Below, one piece after another: positions 24,145 to 35,671 of a stretch of 64,000 nucleotides of DNA (position 1 is the stretch's first letter; each line of letters opens with the position of its first letter). The notes beneath the pieces are model-generated. The model did not search any database, was not told the DNA's origin, and was given only the letters and a program-made list of their open reading frames with translations. Position numbers and translations under genes: made by a program. Source of the DNA: Cervus elaphus (taxonomy: Eukaryota; Chordata; Mammalia; Artiodactyla; Cervidae); the NCBI RefSeq assembly GCF_910594005.1, contig NC_057815.1:64122052-64186051 (forward strand), written 5' to 3'.

Positions 24145-24345
24145 TCTGAAAAGTTCAGCTGGTAAAGAATCTGCCTGCAATGAGGGAGACCTGGGTTCAA
24201 CCCCTGGGTTGGGAAGATCCCCTGGAGAAGGGAACGGCTTTCCATTTCAGTATTCTGGTCTGGAGACTTCCATAGACTATATATAAAGTCCATAGGGTAG
24301 CAAAGAGTTGGACATGACTGAGCGACTTTCACTTTCACTTTCATT
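24145..24345 (+). mobile_element. Bov-tA2-type SINE
   Basis: GTTCAGCTGGTAAAGAATCT, GGTTCAACCCCTGGGTTGGG, GATCCCCTGGAGAAGGGAAC, and the tail GACTGAGCGACTTTCACTTT characteristic of the ACTTTCACTTTC-ending subtype. Confidence 0.9.
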
Positions 24346-24859
24346 CCTTAGTGGATTTGCCAAATACGGTGGCTTAAATATCCCCAAAACAGAAACCTGT
24401 CCCAAGCATATTTCTACCTTACATCCATCAAGCATAACCCACTACCTGACCTGTTTTAACGAACGGGGATGTTCTGTGAAATGTATGGTATATAGCAGGA
24501 ACCTTCCTTCTCCTGATTGCAAGCTGCAACACTCAGAAGCTCCATCTAGTGGTTAGAGAGGCAGAGAACCCAAGAAACAGGAGGGGAAGGTGTGAACTAG
24601 AAATAGGTTGGGAAGAAAGCACTCCGCTGAAAGAAAGAATAACATTTTGAAGAAATTTATATGAGACCTGCATTAGGGGTGGATGGGAAGAGTTTGAGAA
24701 AGGTGATAATTATGGAATAACAAAACCAAGTGGGCATTTCAGAAAGTGATCAAATCCAGAAGAAAATTTAGAGAAATAGAATAGCAGAAGTGCAAAATAG
24801 TAGTACAAAAGACTTATGAATCAAATTTATTTGCAGCTTAATATAAACTATTAATAGAA

Positions 24860-25080
24860 GGGCTCTATAGGTGGCACAGTGGTAAAGAATTCACCTGCCA
24901 ATGCAGGAGACACGAGAGAGGTGGGTTTGATCCCTTAGTTGTGAAGATCCCCTGGAGGAGAAAATGACAGAAGCCTACTCCAGAATTCTTGCCTGTAAAA
25001 TTCATGGACAGAGGAGCCTGGCAGGCTACAGTCCATGGGGTTGCAGAGTTGGACATGAGTGAGTACACTGAACACCCACA
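24860..25080 (+). mobile_element. Bov-tA SINE
   Basis: GGTGGCACAGTGGTAAAGAA, CCTGCCAATGCAGGAGACAC, GAAGATCCCCTGGAGGAGAA, and GGCAGGCTACAGTCCATGGG are all present in order. Confidence 0.92.
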
Positions 25081-26794
25081 CATAAACTAGAAACTGGAAT
25101 CGCTATAATGAATAAAATAAAGAACCATAGCTTGAGGAAGTAACAGTACATTGAGGAGGAAGGCATAGAAGGAAATATTAATAACTGAGAATGTTAGAGA
25201 CTGTATTAGAGAATGTGCCAGAGTGTGACAGGAGAGGGTAAGTAATCTATCCCCAGCCCTGGGAGAAAAGGTGGTCCGCAGGGGTTCAGGGGAGAAACAG
25301 TATCTGTGCTGGAACTCCATGATATATATGAGGCATGATGATACAGAAAGAGAGAAGAAAACTGCACTTATGTATTGTATTTTTGAAGATGTGAAAGTCA
25401 GTGACATACCTGAGAAGTCACAGTAGGGCTGGAAGGCTAAAATGGGTGAGTAGAAATAGAACAGAATTGGATTAAACAGTAAACGTTGTTTGGGGCCAGA
25501 TGGTAAGGGGTTTGGGACTCTGTTTTAAAGCAGTAGAAAACCACATGGATTTGAGGAAAGACATCAAGGCCACATTATCAGACAGCAAACTGGAAATAAC
25601 ACTGTGTGATCTGTATGGTGGAAGGATTAAAAAGCAGAATTGGTAGCAGGAAAACCAATAGAGATAATGCAAATATAAGCTTCAGCAAAGACCACAGCAT
25701 TATTGATGAGTGAAAGAATTGGATTAGAGAGAAATATCTGATAAGAAACAATGGAGCTTACCAAGTAATTGACAGTTACTCATTTGATACAAGAAGCTAT
25801 CAGGTTGAAAAAATAAAATATTAGTCTTAAGGCCAAAGTCATCTTTGAATTCCTATCCTCAGTCCAGTATTAGTCCCTTTTTCACAGCCATTGCTACTCT
25901 TATCAAATGGACTGAATGCAAATCCTTCCAGGGCTTCTAGGCATTTAAATACAAATATAGCTATCAGGGAGACAGAGTACTTTAAGAGTGTTTTAAACTG
26001 ATGCCATTGTATAGAAATCACTATACATTTTTTAACTCAACAATATATTTTCATTCTTAACGATTAAGATTTTTACTTATCACGACCATCTCCCTGATTA
26101 ATTAGTTATCAGACTAATTAATTGAAGAGTTATAAAAAACTCTACTTCTTTTTTCCTTTTGCAAACAAAAATCTTTTTTATGCCTCTTTATGCATATGAG
26201 AATTGTTCTGTCTCATTAACATTTCAAGAACTAGAACTACCAAATAAGGTTCTTGTTTTAATGAGTTCTGCCAAATTGCTCCCAAAAGGGCCACACAGTT
26301 TTATAATCTTGCAGCCTTGATTAAGAGCAGGCCCTTAATCTTTTCCAGAATATAATTTTATCAGATTTTATGATTTATTCCATGTGATGGGTAGGAAAAC
26401 TTTTATTATTTTGAAAATGTGTATTCTTTTTGTGACCATTGAGACTGATTTTATTGTACATTTGTTTAGTATTTGTATTTATCCTTATAAGGAAAAGAAT
26501 TCATATTTTGCCAAATTTGATATTAGATCACTCATCTTTCTTATCTATTTGTAGTTTTTAAACGTATTTCACATTCTAAACTTCATTCAGTAATGTAAAC
26601 TGCAAATATTGTTCCATTTAGGGACACTCTGTTCCATTGTTTCCCTAATCTTTTAACCTCATATAAAATACCACAGTTATATTAGATTTTTTTTTTTTTT
26701 GCTGTGAAATTTTTTACTTTAAGAATGAATCATGAGATCTAACCTCTTAAATTTTTAAGTTGGTAACTCTAGGTACAGAAGATTTCTAGAACTT
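25081..26794. other. Intergenic; probable old L1-like sequence from ~26.2 kb
   Basis: No gene recognised. Text around 26250-26560 resembles a diverged reversed L1/HAL1, but I cannot align it confidently. Confidence 0.4.
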
Positions 26795-28115
26795 TTTCAT
26801 CTGGCATAACTGAAACTTTTTATTCATTAAACAGAATTTTCCCCCTCTCCTGGCAACCACCGTTCTCCTCTTTGTTCCTCTGAATTTGACTATTGATATA
26901 CTTCATATAAGTGGAATCATGCAGTATTTGTCCTTCTGTGACAGGCTTATTTCACTTAGCATACTGTCTCCAGGTCCATCCATGTTGTTGTATATTGCAA
27001 GTTATTCTTCATTCTTAAGGCTGAATAACCTTCCTTCTAGGCTTCCCTATTGACTCAGTGGTTAAAAAAAAAAAAAAAAAAAAAATCCGCCTGCTAATGC
27101 AGGAGGCACTGGTTCCAGCCCTGCATGAAGAAGATCCCCAGGAGAAGGAAATGGTTACCTGCTCCAGTATTCTTGCCTGGGAAATCACAGGGACAGAGGA
27201 ACCTGGCAGGCTACAGTCCACGAGGTCACAAAAAGTCTGACATGACTTAGTGACTAAGTAACAATAGAAAAAGCCTTCCTTGTGTGTATACCTTCATTTA
27301 TCCACTGATTGACATTTAGGTTGTTTCCATATATTGACTATTGTGAATAGTGCTCCAAGGAACATGGGGGTGCAGATATCCTTTGAGATTCTGATCTCAA
27401 TTTTTTTGAATGTATACCCCAAAACAGATTTATGGATCATTTAGCAATTCCATTTTTAATTTTTTGAGGAACACTACTGTTTTCCTTGGTGACTGCACCA
27501 TTTCACATTCCCAGTAACAGTGTACAGGGGTTCCAATTTCTTCATATCCTTGCCAACTCCTATCTTTTTTAAAAAAATTATAGTCATCTCAACAAGTGTG
27601 AGGTTATTATATAATTAAGATTTTATTTGCATTTCCTTGATTATTACTGATGTTGAGTATCTTTTCATGTATCTGTTGGCCATTTGTACGTAATCTTGGG
27701 AGAAATGCCTACTCAATTCCTTTTCTGTTTTTAAAATGGAGTTATTCCTTTTTTGCTATTGAGCTGTAGAAACTCTTCATGCATTTTAGATATTAGATTT
27801 ATTAGATATATGGTTTAAAAATATCCTCTTCCATCTTGTAGGTTACCTTTCTATTCCATTGATTGTTTCCTTTGCTATACGGAAGGTTTTCTGTTGATAC
27901 GGTGCCACTTTCCTAATTTTGCTTTCATCACATGTGCTTTTAGTGTCATACTCAAGAAATTATCACCAATTCCTATGTTATGAAGCTTTTCCCTTATATT
28001 TTCATCTAGCAATTCCAGGTCTTATGTTTAAATCTTTAAACCTTCTTGAGTTGATTTTTGTTTGCAATATAAGAACAAAGCACAATTTAATATTTTGTAT
28101 GTGAATACATTTGTT
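26795..28115 (-). mobile_element. L1 3' region, reversed, interrupted by a SINE
   Basis: Reversed L1 text: 'CCTGGCAACCACCGTTCTCC', 'GGTCCATCCATGTTGTTGTA', then after the SINE 'TTTATCCACTGATTGACATT', 'GTTTCCATATATTGACTATT', and 'GTTGGCCATTTGTACGTAAT'. The two halves are colinear around the Bov-tA at 27036-27268. No open coding frame remains. Confidence 0.8.
27036..27268 (+). mobile_element. Bov-tA SINE with internal A22 run
   Basis: A normal Bov-tA body (CTTCCCTATTGACTCAGTGG, CTGCTAATGCAGGAGGCACT, GGCAGGCTACAGTCCACGAG). The short A-run of the head ('GGTAAAGAATC') is expanded to 22 A residues at 27064-27085. It sits inside the L1 fragment at 26795-28115 and is therefore younger than it. Confidence 0.9.
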
Positions 28116-28560
28116 AAGATCTGATTTGGATTATTTGAATTTAAAATGCTTACAACATCTAAGTAGAGATTTGGGTGAGCTAAATATAGAATGATCTGGG
28201 GATATATTTATGATTCATCAATTTATAAAGTTTAGTTGAAGTCGGGAGGAATGCCACTGAGGAAAAAGGAAATAACCAAATAAAGATTCTCAAAAATACC
28301 AGTGTATAAATCGGATGGGACAGGGCATGGAGAGCTAAGAATATAAATTCTGAGAGGTAGAATTAAAAAAAGGAGAAAGTGTTTCATAAGAGCCAAAGCT
28401 CATTGAGAAATACATCAGCTTAGGATGTGTAAGTGCCCCTAGATTTAGTAATAAAGGAATAATGGATGACTAATGAGAGCAGTTAAAGTGAACTGAAATG
28501 TGTGTTAAGGCAGCACAGAAGTCAGATTGCCTGGGACTGGGAGGAGCAGAAAACATGTTT

Positions 28561-28728
28561 AGGGACTTCCCTGGTGGTCCTGTGGCTAACACTCCATACT
28601 CACAATGCAGGAAGCCTGGAGTTCAATCCCTGGTCAGGGAACTAGATTCCACATGCGGCAACTTAGTTTGCATGCTGCAACTAAGATCCTGCATAGCCAA
28701 ATACATTTAAAAAAGAAAAAAAGAAAAC
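28561..28728 (+). mobile_element. CHR-2-type cetartiodactyl SINE
   Basis: GGGACTTCCCTGGTGGTCCT, GGAGTTCAATCCCTGGTCAG, GGAACTAGATTCCACATGCG, CTGCAACTAAGATCCTGCAT, then an A-rich tail. This is the older cetartiodactyl tRNA-Glu-related SINE rather than Bov-tA. Confidence 0.75.
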
Positions 28729-29017
28729 ATGATCATAGCAGTATAGACCCCCTTCTGGGTGTTTTCCATTAAATGAGCGACCAAATTAGGAAGAAAGCTA
28801 CAGTGAAAAACAGGGTTGAAGAAAATGGGAAAATAATTTAAGAGAGAATCGGAGCTTTGTGGACAGCTATAGAAAATGCTCCAAGGCAAGGGATGACTAT
28901 GGCATAGATACTAGAATGAGTATGTGTATGTGTGCTGAGGCAGGAGAGGGAGGGGGCAGGCAGTTTTAGAAAGCCTTATGCAAATGTGTCATAAGCTTAA
29001 ATAAATCTTTCTAATCA

Positions 29018-29032
29018 GTTTTCAGTTTCCAG
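29018..29032 (+). promoter_or_regulatory. Candidate 3' splice site before OR51S1
   Basis: The run GTTTTCAGTTTCCAG ends in AG 24 nt before the ATG at 29056. Many OR genes have a non-coding exon spliced just upstream of the coding exon, so this is a plausible acceptor. No donor was identified. Confidence 0.35.
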
Positions 29033-29055
29033 AGTTCAAAGTGGGATCCTGAAGT

Positions 29056-30027
29056 ATGTCAACATTCCTCACCCACTCAGCTCCCAATACCAGCACTTCG
29101 ATGGCCCCCACCTTCCTGTTGGTGGGCCTACCAGGCCTGTCGGCTGTACCCTCCTGGTGGGCAATACCCCTCATCACTGTCTACCTTCTCTCTGCCCTGG
29201 GCAATGGTGCTATCCTCTGGATCATTACCCTGGAGCCCACACTGCACCGCCCAATGTACTTCTTCCTCTTCCTGCTCAGCATGTCTGATGTTGGCTTGGC
29301 CACAGCCCTGATGCCCACCCTGCTGGGCCTTGCCTTTGCGAATACTCATGCTGTCTCTGCCTCAGCCTGCCTCCTCCAGATGTTCTTTGTCCATGTCTTT
29401 TCCGTCATGGAGTCCTCTGTCTTACTCACCATGGCCTTGGATGGGGCACTGGCCATTTGCCGCCCTCTCCACTACCCAACACTCCTCACCAGTGGTGTCA
29501 TCAGCAAGATCTGTGTGGCCATTGCTTTCCGATGCCTGGGTCTCCACCTGCCCCTGCCATTCCTCCTGGCCCACATGCTTTACTGCCGTCCACAGGTCCT
29601 GACCCATTCTTACTGCTTGCACCCGGATATGGCCCGTTTGGCCTGCCCCGGAGGTGGGGGAGCGGTCTACAGCCTTTTTGTGGTCCTGTCAGCCATGGGC
29701 TTGGATCCTCTGCTTATTTTCTTCTCCTATGGCCTAATTGGCAGGGTGTTGCAAGGTTTGGGACCCAGGGAGGATCGCTGGAAGGCTGGCCAAACCTGAG
29801 CTGCCCACCTCTCTGCTGTGCTTCTCTTCTATGTGCCCATGGTCCTCCTGGCTCTCATTGATCGTCTCAGGATGCCAATCCCTCAGCCTGCCCATACTCT
29901 TCTCTCCTATGTCCACTTCCTGCTTCCCCCATTGGTAAACCCCATTCTCTATAGTGTCAAGATGAAGGAGATTAGAGAGAGAGTCCACAAGAGGTTGCAG
30001 CCCAGGAAGGTAGGTTGTGCTCAGTGA
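29056..30027 (+). pseudogene. OR51S1: Olfactory receptor OR51S1, broken by one in-frame stop
   Basis: The frame spans 324 codons including the terminal stop, which I recall as the length of human OR51S1 (323 residues). Recognised features are the MSTFLTHSAPN start, ALGNGAILWI in TM1, LHRPMYFFLF (64-73) before TM2, THSYCLHPD (183-191) in extracellular loop 2, and the end LQPRKVG. Codon 248 (29797-29799) is TGA where the TM6 motif needs the Cys of KAGQTC. The same frame then continues intact through TM6, TM7 (PPLVNPILYSVKMKEIR) and the normal end. The TM3 motif reads MALDG (126-130), so the near-invariant Arg of the DR motif is Gly. A product stopping at residue 247 would lack TM6 and TM7, so this is a non-functional odorant receptor unless the TGA is polymorphic or a sequencing error. 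Confidence 0.9.
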
Positions 30028-30880
30028 GAAGGATGTTCCCTTCATGTTTGGTGGTTACCTGACACAAAGGTTTCCATGACTGAGAACTCAGTTCATCATG
30101 CATAAAATGTCATTCATGTACACAAAAGTGCATGTACACAGATATGTATTCCTGACCCTTGAAGTGTGCATGTGCATATTGATGAAAGTTTATGAGCCCT
30201 AGAGAAGGGGAGTGGTCTATTGTAACCCCCTATTAATATCACGTCCATGGCACAGAAAGGGTCAGAATCTAAGTCTTGTCACAATCGTTCAGGTGTGTGG
30301 GAGCGTGCTTTTTCTGCATGCCCACCAGAATTCCCCTTACCATTATTCTTAAATTTCCATCAATTTTATTAGTGACGATAATATCATTTTACTTTACATC
30401 AGATTTTCCTAATAGAAACAGTGTCTTAGCCAACAATATCTGTTGGCTATTTTGTTTCCTCCTCTATGAAGTCTCTTCAAAAAGCTTTCATCCATTTTTC
30501 TGCTGGATTGTTTATGGTTTTAAAAACAAATGTGCAAGAAATCCTTTATATAAAATCCTTTTTTATACCTTTGCCAATATAGTATTTACCTTTTCTCATT
30601 ATTTAAGCATCCAAATCTTAAGTAAATACAGTTTTACACAATAAAATCCATTTTATATATCTTTATAATTTTTGTGTTTCATATGTTGCTTTTAAAACAA
30701 GTGTCTTTAACCTGTTCTGCACATATTCTCTTAAGCCTTTTTTAAAAGAACTATATAATGACTTTTCTTTCTAAGTTCAATGTTATATTAACAAGGTAAT
30801 TATGTACTTGTGGTAGCATCAACTATTAAATACATTCTCTTTTTCTCACTGAAATAAAAAACTATGTTTGTCATCTTTTT
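30028..30880. other. Intergenic 3' of OR51S1, possible old reversed L1
   Basis: AT-rich; 30360-30880 resembles diverged reversed L1/HAL1. Similar fragments may continue at 31850-32160 and 33110-33600 between younger insertions. Low certainty. Confidence 0.4.
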
Positions 30881-31082
30881 GGCTTCCCTGGTGACTCAGA
30901 TGGTAAAGAATCTACCTGTAATGGAGGAGACCTGGTTCAAGCCCTGGATTGGGAATATTCCCTGGTGAAGGGAATGGCAACCCACTCCAGTACTCTTGCC
31001 TGGAGAATCCCATGAATAGAGGAACTTAGCAGACTACAGTCCATGGGATCGCAAAGACTCAGACATGACTGACTAAGCAGCA
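30881..31082 (+). mobile_element. Bov-tA SINE
   Basis: GGCTTCCCTGGTGACTCAGA, GGGAATATTCCCTGGTGAAG, GGCAACCCACTCCAGTACTC, GACATGACTGACTAAGCAGC. Confidence 0.93.
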
Positions 31083-31159
31083 TATATGTCATATTTTAGG
31101 TGTGTGCATGAATATGGACTTCGCTTTAGAAATCTTTTTATGAAGTATGATATATATGT

Positions 31160-31846
31160 GAAAAAGCTGACTTAAATTCAACATTCAAAAAATGAAGATC
31201 TTGGCATCTGGTCCCATCATTTCATGGCAAATAGATGGGGAAACAATGGAAACAGTGAGAGACTTTCTTCCCTTGGGCTCCAAAATCACTGCAGATGGTG
31301 ACTGCAGCCATGAACTTAAAAGATGCTTGCTCCTTGGAAGAAAAGCTATGACAAACCTAGACAGCATATTAAAAAGCAGAGACATCATTTTGCCAACAGG
31401 CAAAGTAAAAGCTATAGTTTTTCCAGTAGTCATATACAGATGTGAGAGCTGGACCATAAAGAAGGCTGAGCACTGAAGAATTGGATGCTTTCAAACTGTG
31501 GTGCTAGAGGAGACTCTTGAGAGTCCCTTGGACAGCAAAGGAGGTCAAACCAGTCAATCCTAAAGGAAATCAACCCTGAATATTCATTGGAAGGATTGAT
31601 GCTGAAGCTCCAATACTTTGGCCCCCTGATGTGAAGAGCTGACTCTTTGAACAAGACTCTGATGCTTGGAAAGGGCAGGGGGAGAAGGGGATGACAGAGG
31701 ATAAGATGGTTGGATGACATCATTGACTCAATAGACATGAGTTTGAGCAAAATCTGGGAGTTGGTGATGGACAGGGAGGCCTGGTATGCTGCAGTCCATG
31801 GGGTTGCAGAGTCAGACACAAATGAGTAAATGAACAACAACAATGT
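31160..31846 (+). mobile_element. BovB LINE 3' end, ~690 bp
   Basis: A 5'-truncated BovB copy in plus orientation. From 31192 the frame encodes the conserved C-terminal part of the RTE reverse-transcriptase polyprotein (a 'GSKITADGDCSHE...' stretch, then 'CESWTIKKAEH') for 94 residues before a stop. Further stops follow. It ends in GAGTTGGTGATGGACAGGGA, GGTATGCTGCAGTCCATGGG, and an AACAACAACA tail. Inactive. Confidence 0.92.
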
Positions 31847-32163
31847 ATGTGTCATATATATTCACATATCACTGATCTAATAGACTAGCTTCATAGTGTG
31901 ATTTGGTTAATACGCAGTATAGAGTGATCCTCTCTCAAAAACAATGAAAAACTTTGAAATTCTAATAAGAATTACATTTTAATAGATAAATATAACCAAA
32001 TCAGCATTCATAAGTTTCCACATACAAGAATTTATGTATTTCATTTATTAATACCTTTTTTACACTTTTCAATAAAATTATTCAGTTTATTTAAATCTAT
32101 TTCTATGTAGTTTTTAAAATGCATGATTGTGTTGCTATTATAAATAAAACATTACCCCATTTC

Positions 32164-32185
32164 TGTGTGTGTGTGTGTGCTTAGC
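32164..32185 (-). mobile_element. Bov-tA SINE, tail portion split off by an LTR
   Basis: TGTGTGTGTGTGTGCTTAGC is the reversed 3' tail of a Bov-tA. The rest of the SINE resumes at about 32774 after the LTR. Confidence 0.65.
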
Positions 32186-32773
32186 TGAAGGAGGAAACAG
32201 ACAGAACAGGCTCCATCTTGAAATCAGGACTCCATCTTGGGCCAGACTGTGGACTTTAAGCTATATGCCCAGTATCTGTGGAAACGACATACCAGCTGGA
32301 AAACCAGACCCCCCGGATGGAAGAGCCCCAGGGCCCATACCTAGACTCTCCGTTGCCTAAAAGAATACCCTAATTATCTGTGTAGCCAAATAGAATCATA
32401 AATTCTATTATGCTTTTTGAGGTATGACCACAGGCCTATTGATAGTTGTCCACTGTTAACTACCTAGGCTTAAGGCATACAAATCACGGGTTTAAGGCAT
32501 ACGAATCATGGCTTAACTTTGTATCTTTCTTTTCCTTTGTTCATGGCTTAACTTTGCATGTATCTTTCTTTTCCTTTGTTCAGACTAGTTTCAGGGAATT
32601 TGGGGAGGTAGGTTTGAGCACATACACTTAGGGTATATAAGGTTTTCACAAAAACTGGTCGGGGTCCTTGGCTAAGAGGAGACGCTGCCTTGGGCCCGCC
32701 AGTGTAATAAACTGCACTCCACTATCTGCATTGTCCTTCTGAGTGAGTGAGTTTCCCAGAATACATGGTTACA
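32186..32773 (+). mobile_element. Solo ERV LTR inserted in a Bov-tA SINE
   Basis: A ~590-bp unit starting TGAAGGAGGAAACAGACAG and ending near GTTACA. It contains TATATAA (32634-32640), AATAAA (32706-32711) about 70 bp later, and a tandem repeat in the U3 part (32507-32541 and 32542-32580). No internal retroviral sequence adjoins it, so it is a solo LTR. It separates the two halves of a SINE. I could not find a clean 4-6 bp target duplication, so the ends are good to a few bases only. Confidence 0.75.
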
Positions 32774-32985
32774 ACACAGCCATGTCTGACTCCTAGCAAT
32801 GCCAAGGACTATAGCCTGCCAGGCTCCTCTCTCCATGTGTTTCCCCAGGCAAGAATACTGGAGTGGGTTGCCATTTCCTTCTCCAGGGGATCTTCCCAAC
32901 CCAGGAATCAAACCCATGTCTCTCGAGTCTCTTGCATTGGCAGGCAGGTTCTTTACCACTAGCACCACCTGGGAAGCCCTTAACA
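32774..32985 (-). mobile_element. Bov-tA SINE, main portion
   Basis: Reversed Bov-tA: GCCATGTCTGACTCCTAGCA, AAGAATACTGGAGTGGGTTG, GGATCTTCCCAACCCAGGAA, and ACCACCTGGGAAGCCC at the head end. Confidence 0.92.
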
Positions 32986-33022
32986 TGTAACCACCTTGGG
33001 TGGTAAGGAGGAAAATTTTCTG

Positions 33023-33096
33023 TGGCCTGTACGGGGATCAAACCCATGACCTTGGTGTTATTAGCACCACGCTCTAATCAACTGAGATAACCAGCC
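33023..33096 (-). tRNA. tRNA-Ile(AAT)-like, probably a decayed copy
   Basis: The minus strand folds as a 74-nt tRNA: acceptor arm GGCTGGT/ACAGGCC, D-arm around CTCAGTTGATTAGAG, anticodon arm TGGTG-CTAATAA-CACCA with anticodon AAT, and T-arm loop TTTGATC. Length and sequence match tRNA-Ile(AAT). Several differences from the usual gene are C-to-T or G-to-A at CpG sites. One changes the B-box TTCGA to TTTGA (invariant C56). Another change replaces G10 in the A-box. A TTTT run lies just downstream (33015-33018 on the plus strand, read as TTTT). There is no encoded CCA. The RNA shape is clear; transcription is doubtful. Confidence 0.75.
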
Positions 33097-35094
33097 ATTT
33101 CTATCTCCACATATATATTGCTAGATTGAGAAAAACATTTTTATCTTGCATTAGTATGTACTTTACCAAATTATCATAAACTTTTAGAAACAATTTTTTA
33201 ATTTTTGTATTTTATTTGTATTTATTAATAGCATTCATAAGTAAAAATAGATAACAGGTAATGTTCCCCTAATAGTCATATAAATTATTTCATTTTCTTA
33301 TTTTATTAAATTCATTGGAATCTCCAACCCGTTATGAAAGTTTAAGAGTGAACATAAAATGCTGTTTCTCATTTTATTTAAATGGCATTAGTGTTTCACT
33401 TACTGGCACAATGGTTGACTGCTAGATCTTTGAATAAACTTTATAATGCTTAAATATTTCATATATGTTGCATTTAAAAAACTTTAATAAGCTTACTTAA
33501 TGAATCCTATTAAATGTTTTTTCAACATTCACTAACACAGTAATTTTCTACTTTAATATGTTGAACAGTTGAAACATCCTTGTTACTTGTGATTACAGAA
33601 GAACACATTTTAAATGAAAAGTGAAAAAATCAAATTTTCAGATCAAATCCATTTAGTGACAAGATAAGAACACACAGTGATACATTAGAATATATTCTAG
33701 GAATACAGAAGCAGTTATAGCCTCATATTTTATCAAACTATTCTTTAAGATATATATTCTCTTGATTAACTAATTAGATGTCAATCTCTAAATTTCACAA
33801 ATGAGAATACTGAGGGTGAGATTTTAAGAATGGCCCAAGTCTATAAAATTAGTTACTAAACAGAATTTATTTTCAGGTTTGTCTTAATTTAAAACCCCTG
33901 CTACAAAACACTCTTTTAAAATTATTAAATGGAGAAACAGCTTGGTCTTGAAGAACAGTGATGAGGTCTCTAAGAAACTTTTTTTTTTTTTCCCCCAAAG
34001 CCCACTCTTTCCTCCTCCCTGGAACACCTACCTCCATCTTCCAATTTATTTACCAAGAGTAGAATGTTGGATAGAAAGAATGTGGAGTCCCATAGGCCTG
34101 GCTTAGAGTCCTCAGTTCATTATCCCTGAGTGACTTGGCACTAGCTGTCCCATGTTTGCAAAATAGGTGTAATAGGATTTCATGCAGTCAAGTCTCTGTA
34201 TCATAATGCCTGAACATATAAAATATTTAATAAATGATAGTTTTTTTGAGTTAATCATGGAAATTAAAATAACTATATTTAAACTTTGTATGCATATTCA
34301 ATCTGAATAAAGAACTTTACATTTGGAAGTTTCTTTAAGTTCCCACCACCTCATTGTATACACGAAACTACTGAAAGCGTTTGAATGGCCCTTTGTAACT
34401 TGGTGGTAGATGAGCTAAATGCAGACTCAGACTGCCTCCATGTGTTTATTACTTTACTAAGAGATGGGAGCAAAGAGCTCTTCATTTACAGCAGGGCCTC
34501 AACTGCTCTCGCCTGCCTCTCACTCTCTCCTGACCACTGGCCACACCCGCATCAATCCTGTAGCATCTTTGGTTTTCAGTGCTCACTATTACCATTCGTA
34601 GCACTGTCCTCTCTCTGAAAATCATTCCACACCAACTTGAATGATAAGTTTCAGGAAGAACTCAAATGTTCTTTCTCCTCTCAACAGCACATACGGGGAT
34701 AGAGATATTAATAAGAACTTCTGGAACCATAATTTGCCCTCTCATGTTTATTACACTTCTTTATGCTAGCCATTTTACCCACACCCTTTCATTTAGCCTA
34801 TTCTTTTAGTTCAAATTGAGATACACCTGCCAAACATATACAGTGGATGAAGTATTTCATCTTGAAGAGACTTTTAAATTTGAATCATTCATAACTCTTT
34901 CCTTATGGAAATTCACGTGTCAATGAAAGAGATGTATGAATGTTGATGATGCATATAGGTCTCCATCCTTTGTGCCCCAAGGATTTCCTCCTACAATTTC
35001 CCCCCAAATTGGCTTTAGCAAAAGACACACTCCTAGGTTTCCCTTTCACATTACCCCAGGAAAATATTTTGTAATTTTCAACCATTAATGTACA
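33097..35094. other. Intergenic; no gene seen
   Basis: AT-rich with probable old reversed L1 at 33110-33600 and a T/C-run near 33979-33995. No coding sequence recognised. Confidence 0.45.
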
Positions 35095-35222
35095 CACCAA
35101 TCACCTAGAATCTTGTTAAAAGATTCTGACTTAATAGGCTTGAAGAAGGATAAGATCCTATGATTCTTATTATTTCCCAGATGCTACTGAGGCACATCAG
35201 TGCACCACCCTTTGGTTAGCAA
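35095..35222 (+). mobile_element. MER5A-like hAT DNA transposon remnant
   Basis: 'CCAATCACCTAGAATCTTGTTAAAAGATTCTGACTTAATAGGCTTG' (in parts) and 'CCCAGATGCTACTGAGGCAC' resemble MER5A. Diverged and without clear terminal repeats. Confidence 0.45.
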
Positions 35223-35671
35223 GGAAGAAAACTTACTTAGACAAACCTAGTCACATTGGAAAAGGTTTAATGTAAATCACAAGGAGGAATCAAATGCTGA
35301 GAGGCAAATATAAAGATGCTAAATGGTCCAGAACCTTGCAGAATTCTCCCAATTACAGTTCAACTCCTACTTAGAAGCTTCTCTGATGTTAGACATCCTC
35401 TTTACTCTTTTACCTGAGGATAGATGTCCTCAGTCTCCCCCAACAACAACAGGATCACTACCTACTTTATAAATTGTAAATGTCTTCTTCCTTAATATCA
35501 AAAAACTGTGGTGTGTGACATCCCTGATAGATATTAATTGATTACTTAATTAATTGTCTAATATAATTAAGAATTCTAAAGTAAATGGAAGCATCTCCTA
35601 TTTGGAAGAAATGTTGTCCTACTCCTAAGACAATTTGATGTAGAGAAAATGGAACTTCCACCTTTCCCTCA

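Noticed and set aside
31192..31476. 94-residue frame with reverse-transcriptase-like sequence
   Set aside because: Real protein resemblance, but to the C-terminal part of BovB; it is a truncated LINE with stops, so reported as a mobile element and not a gene.
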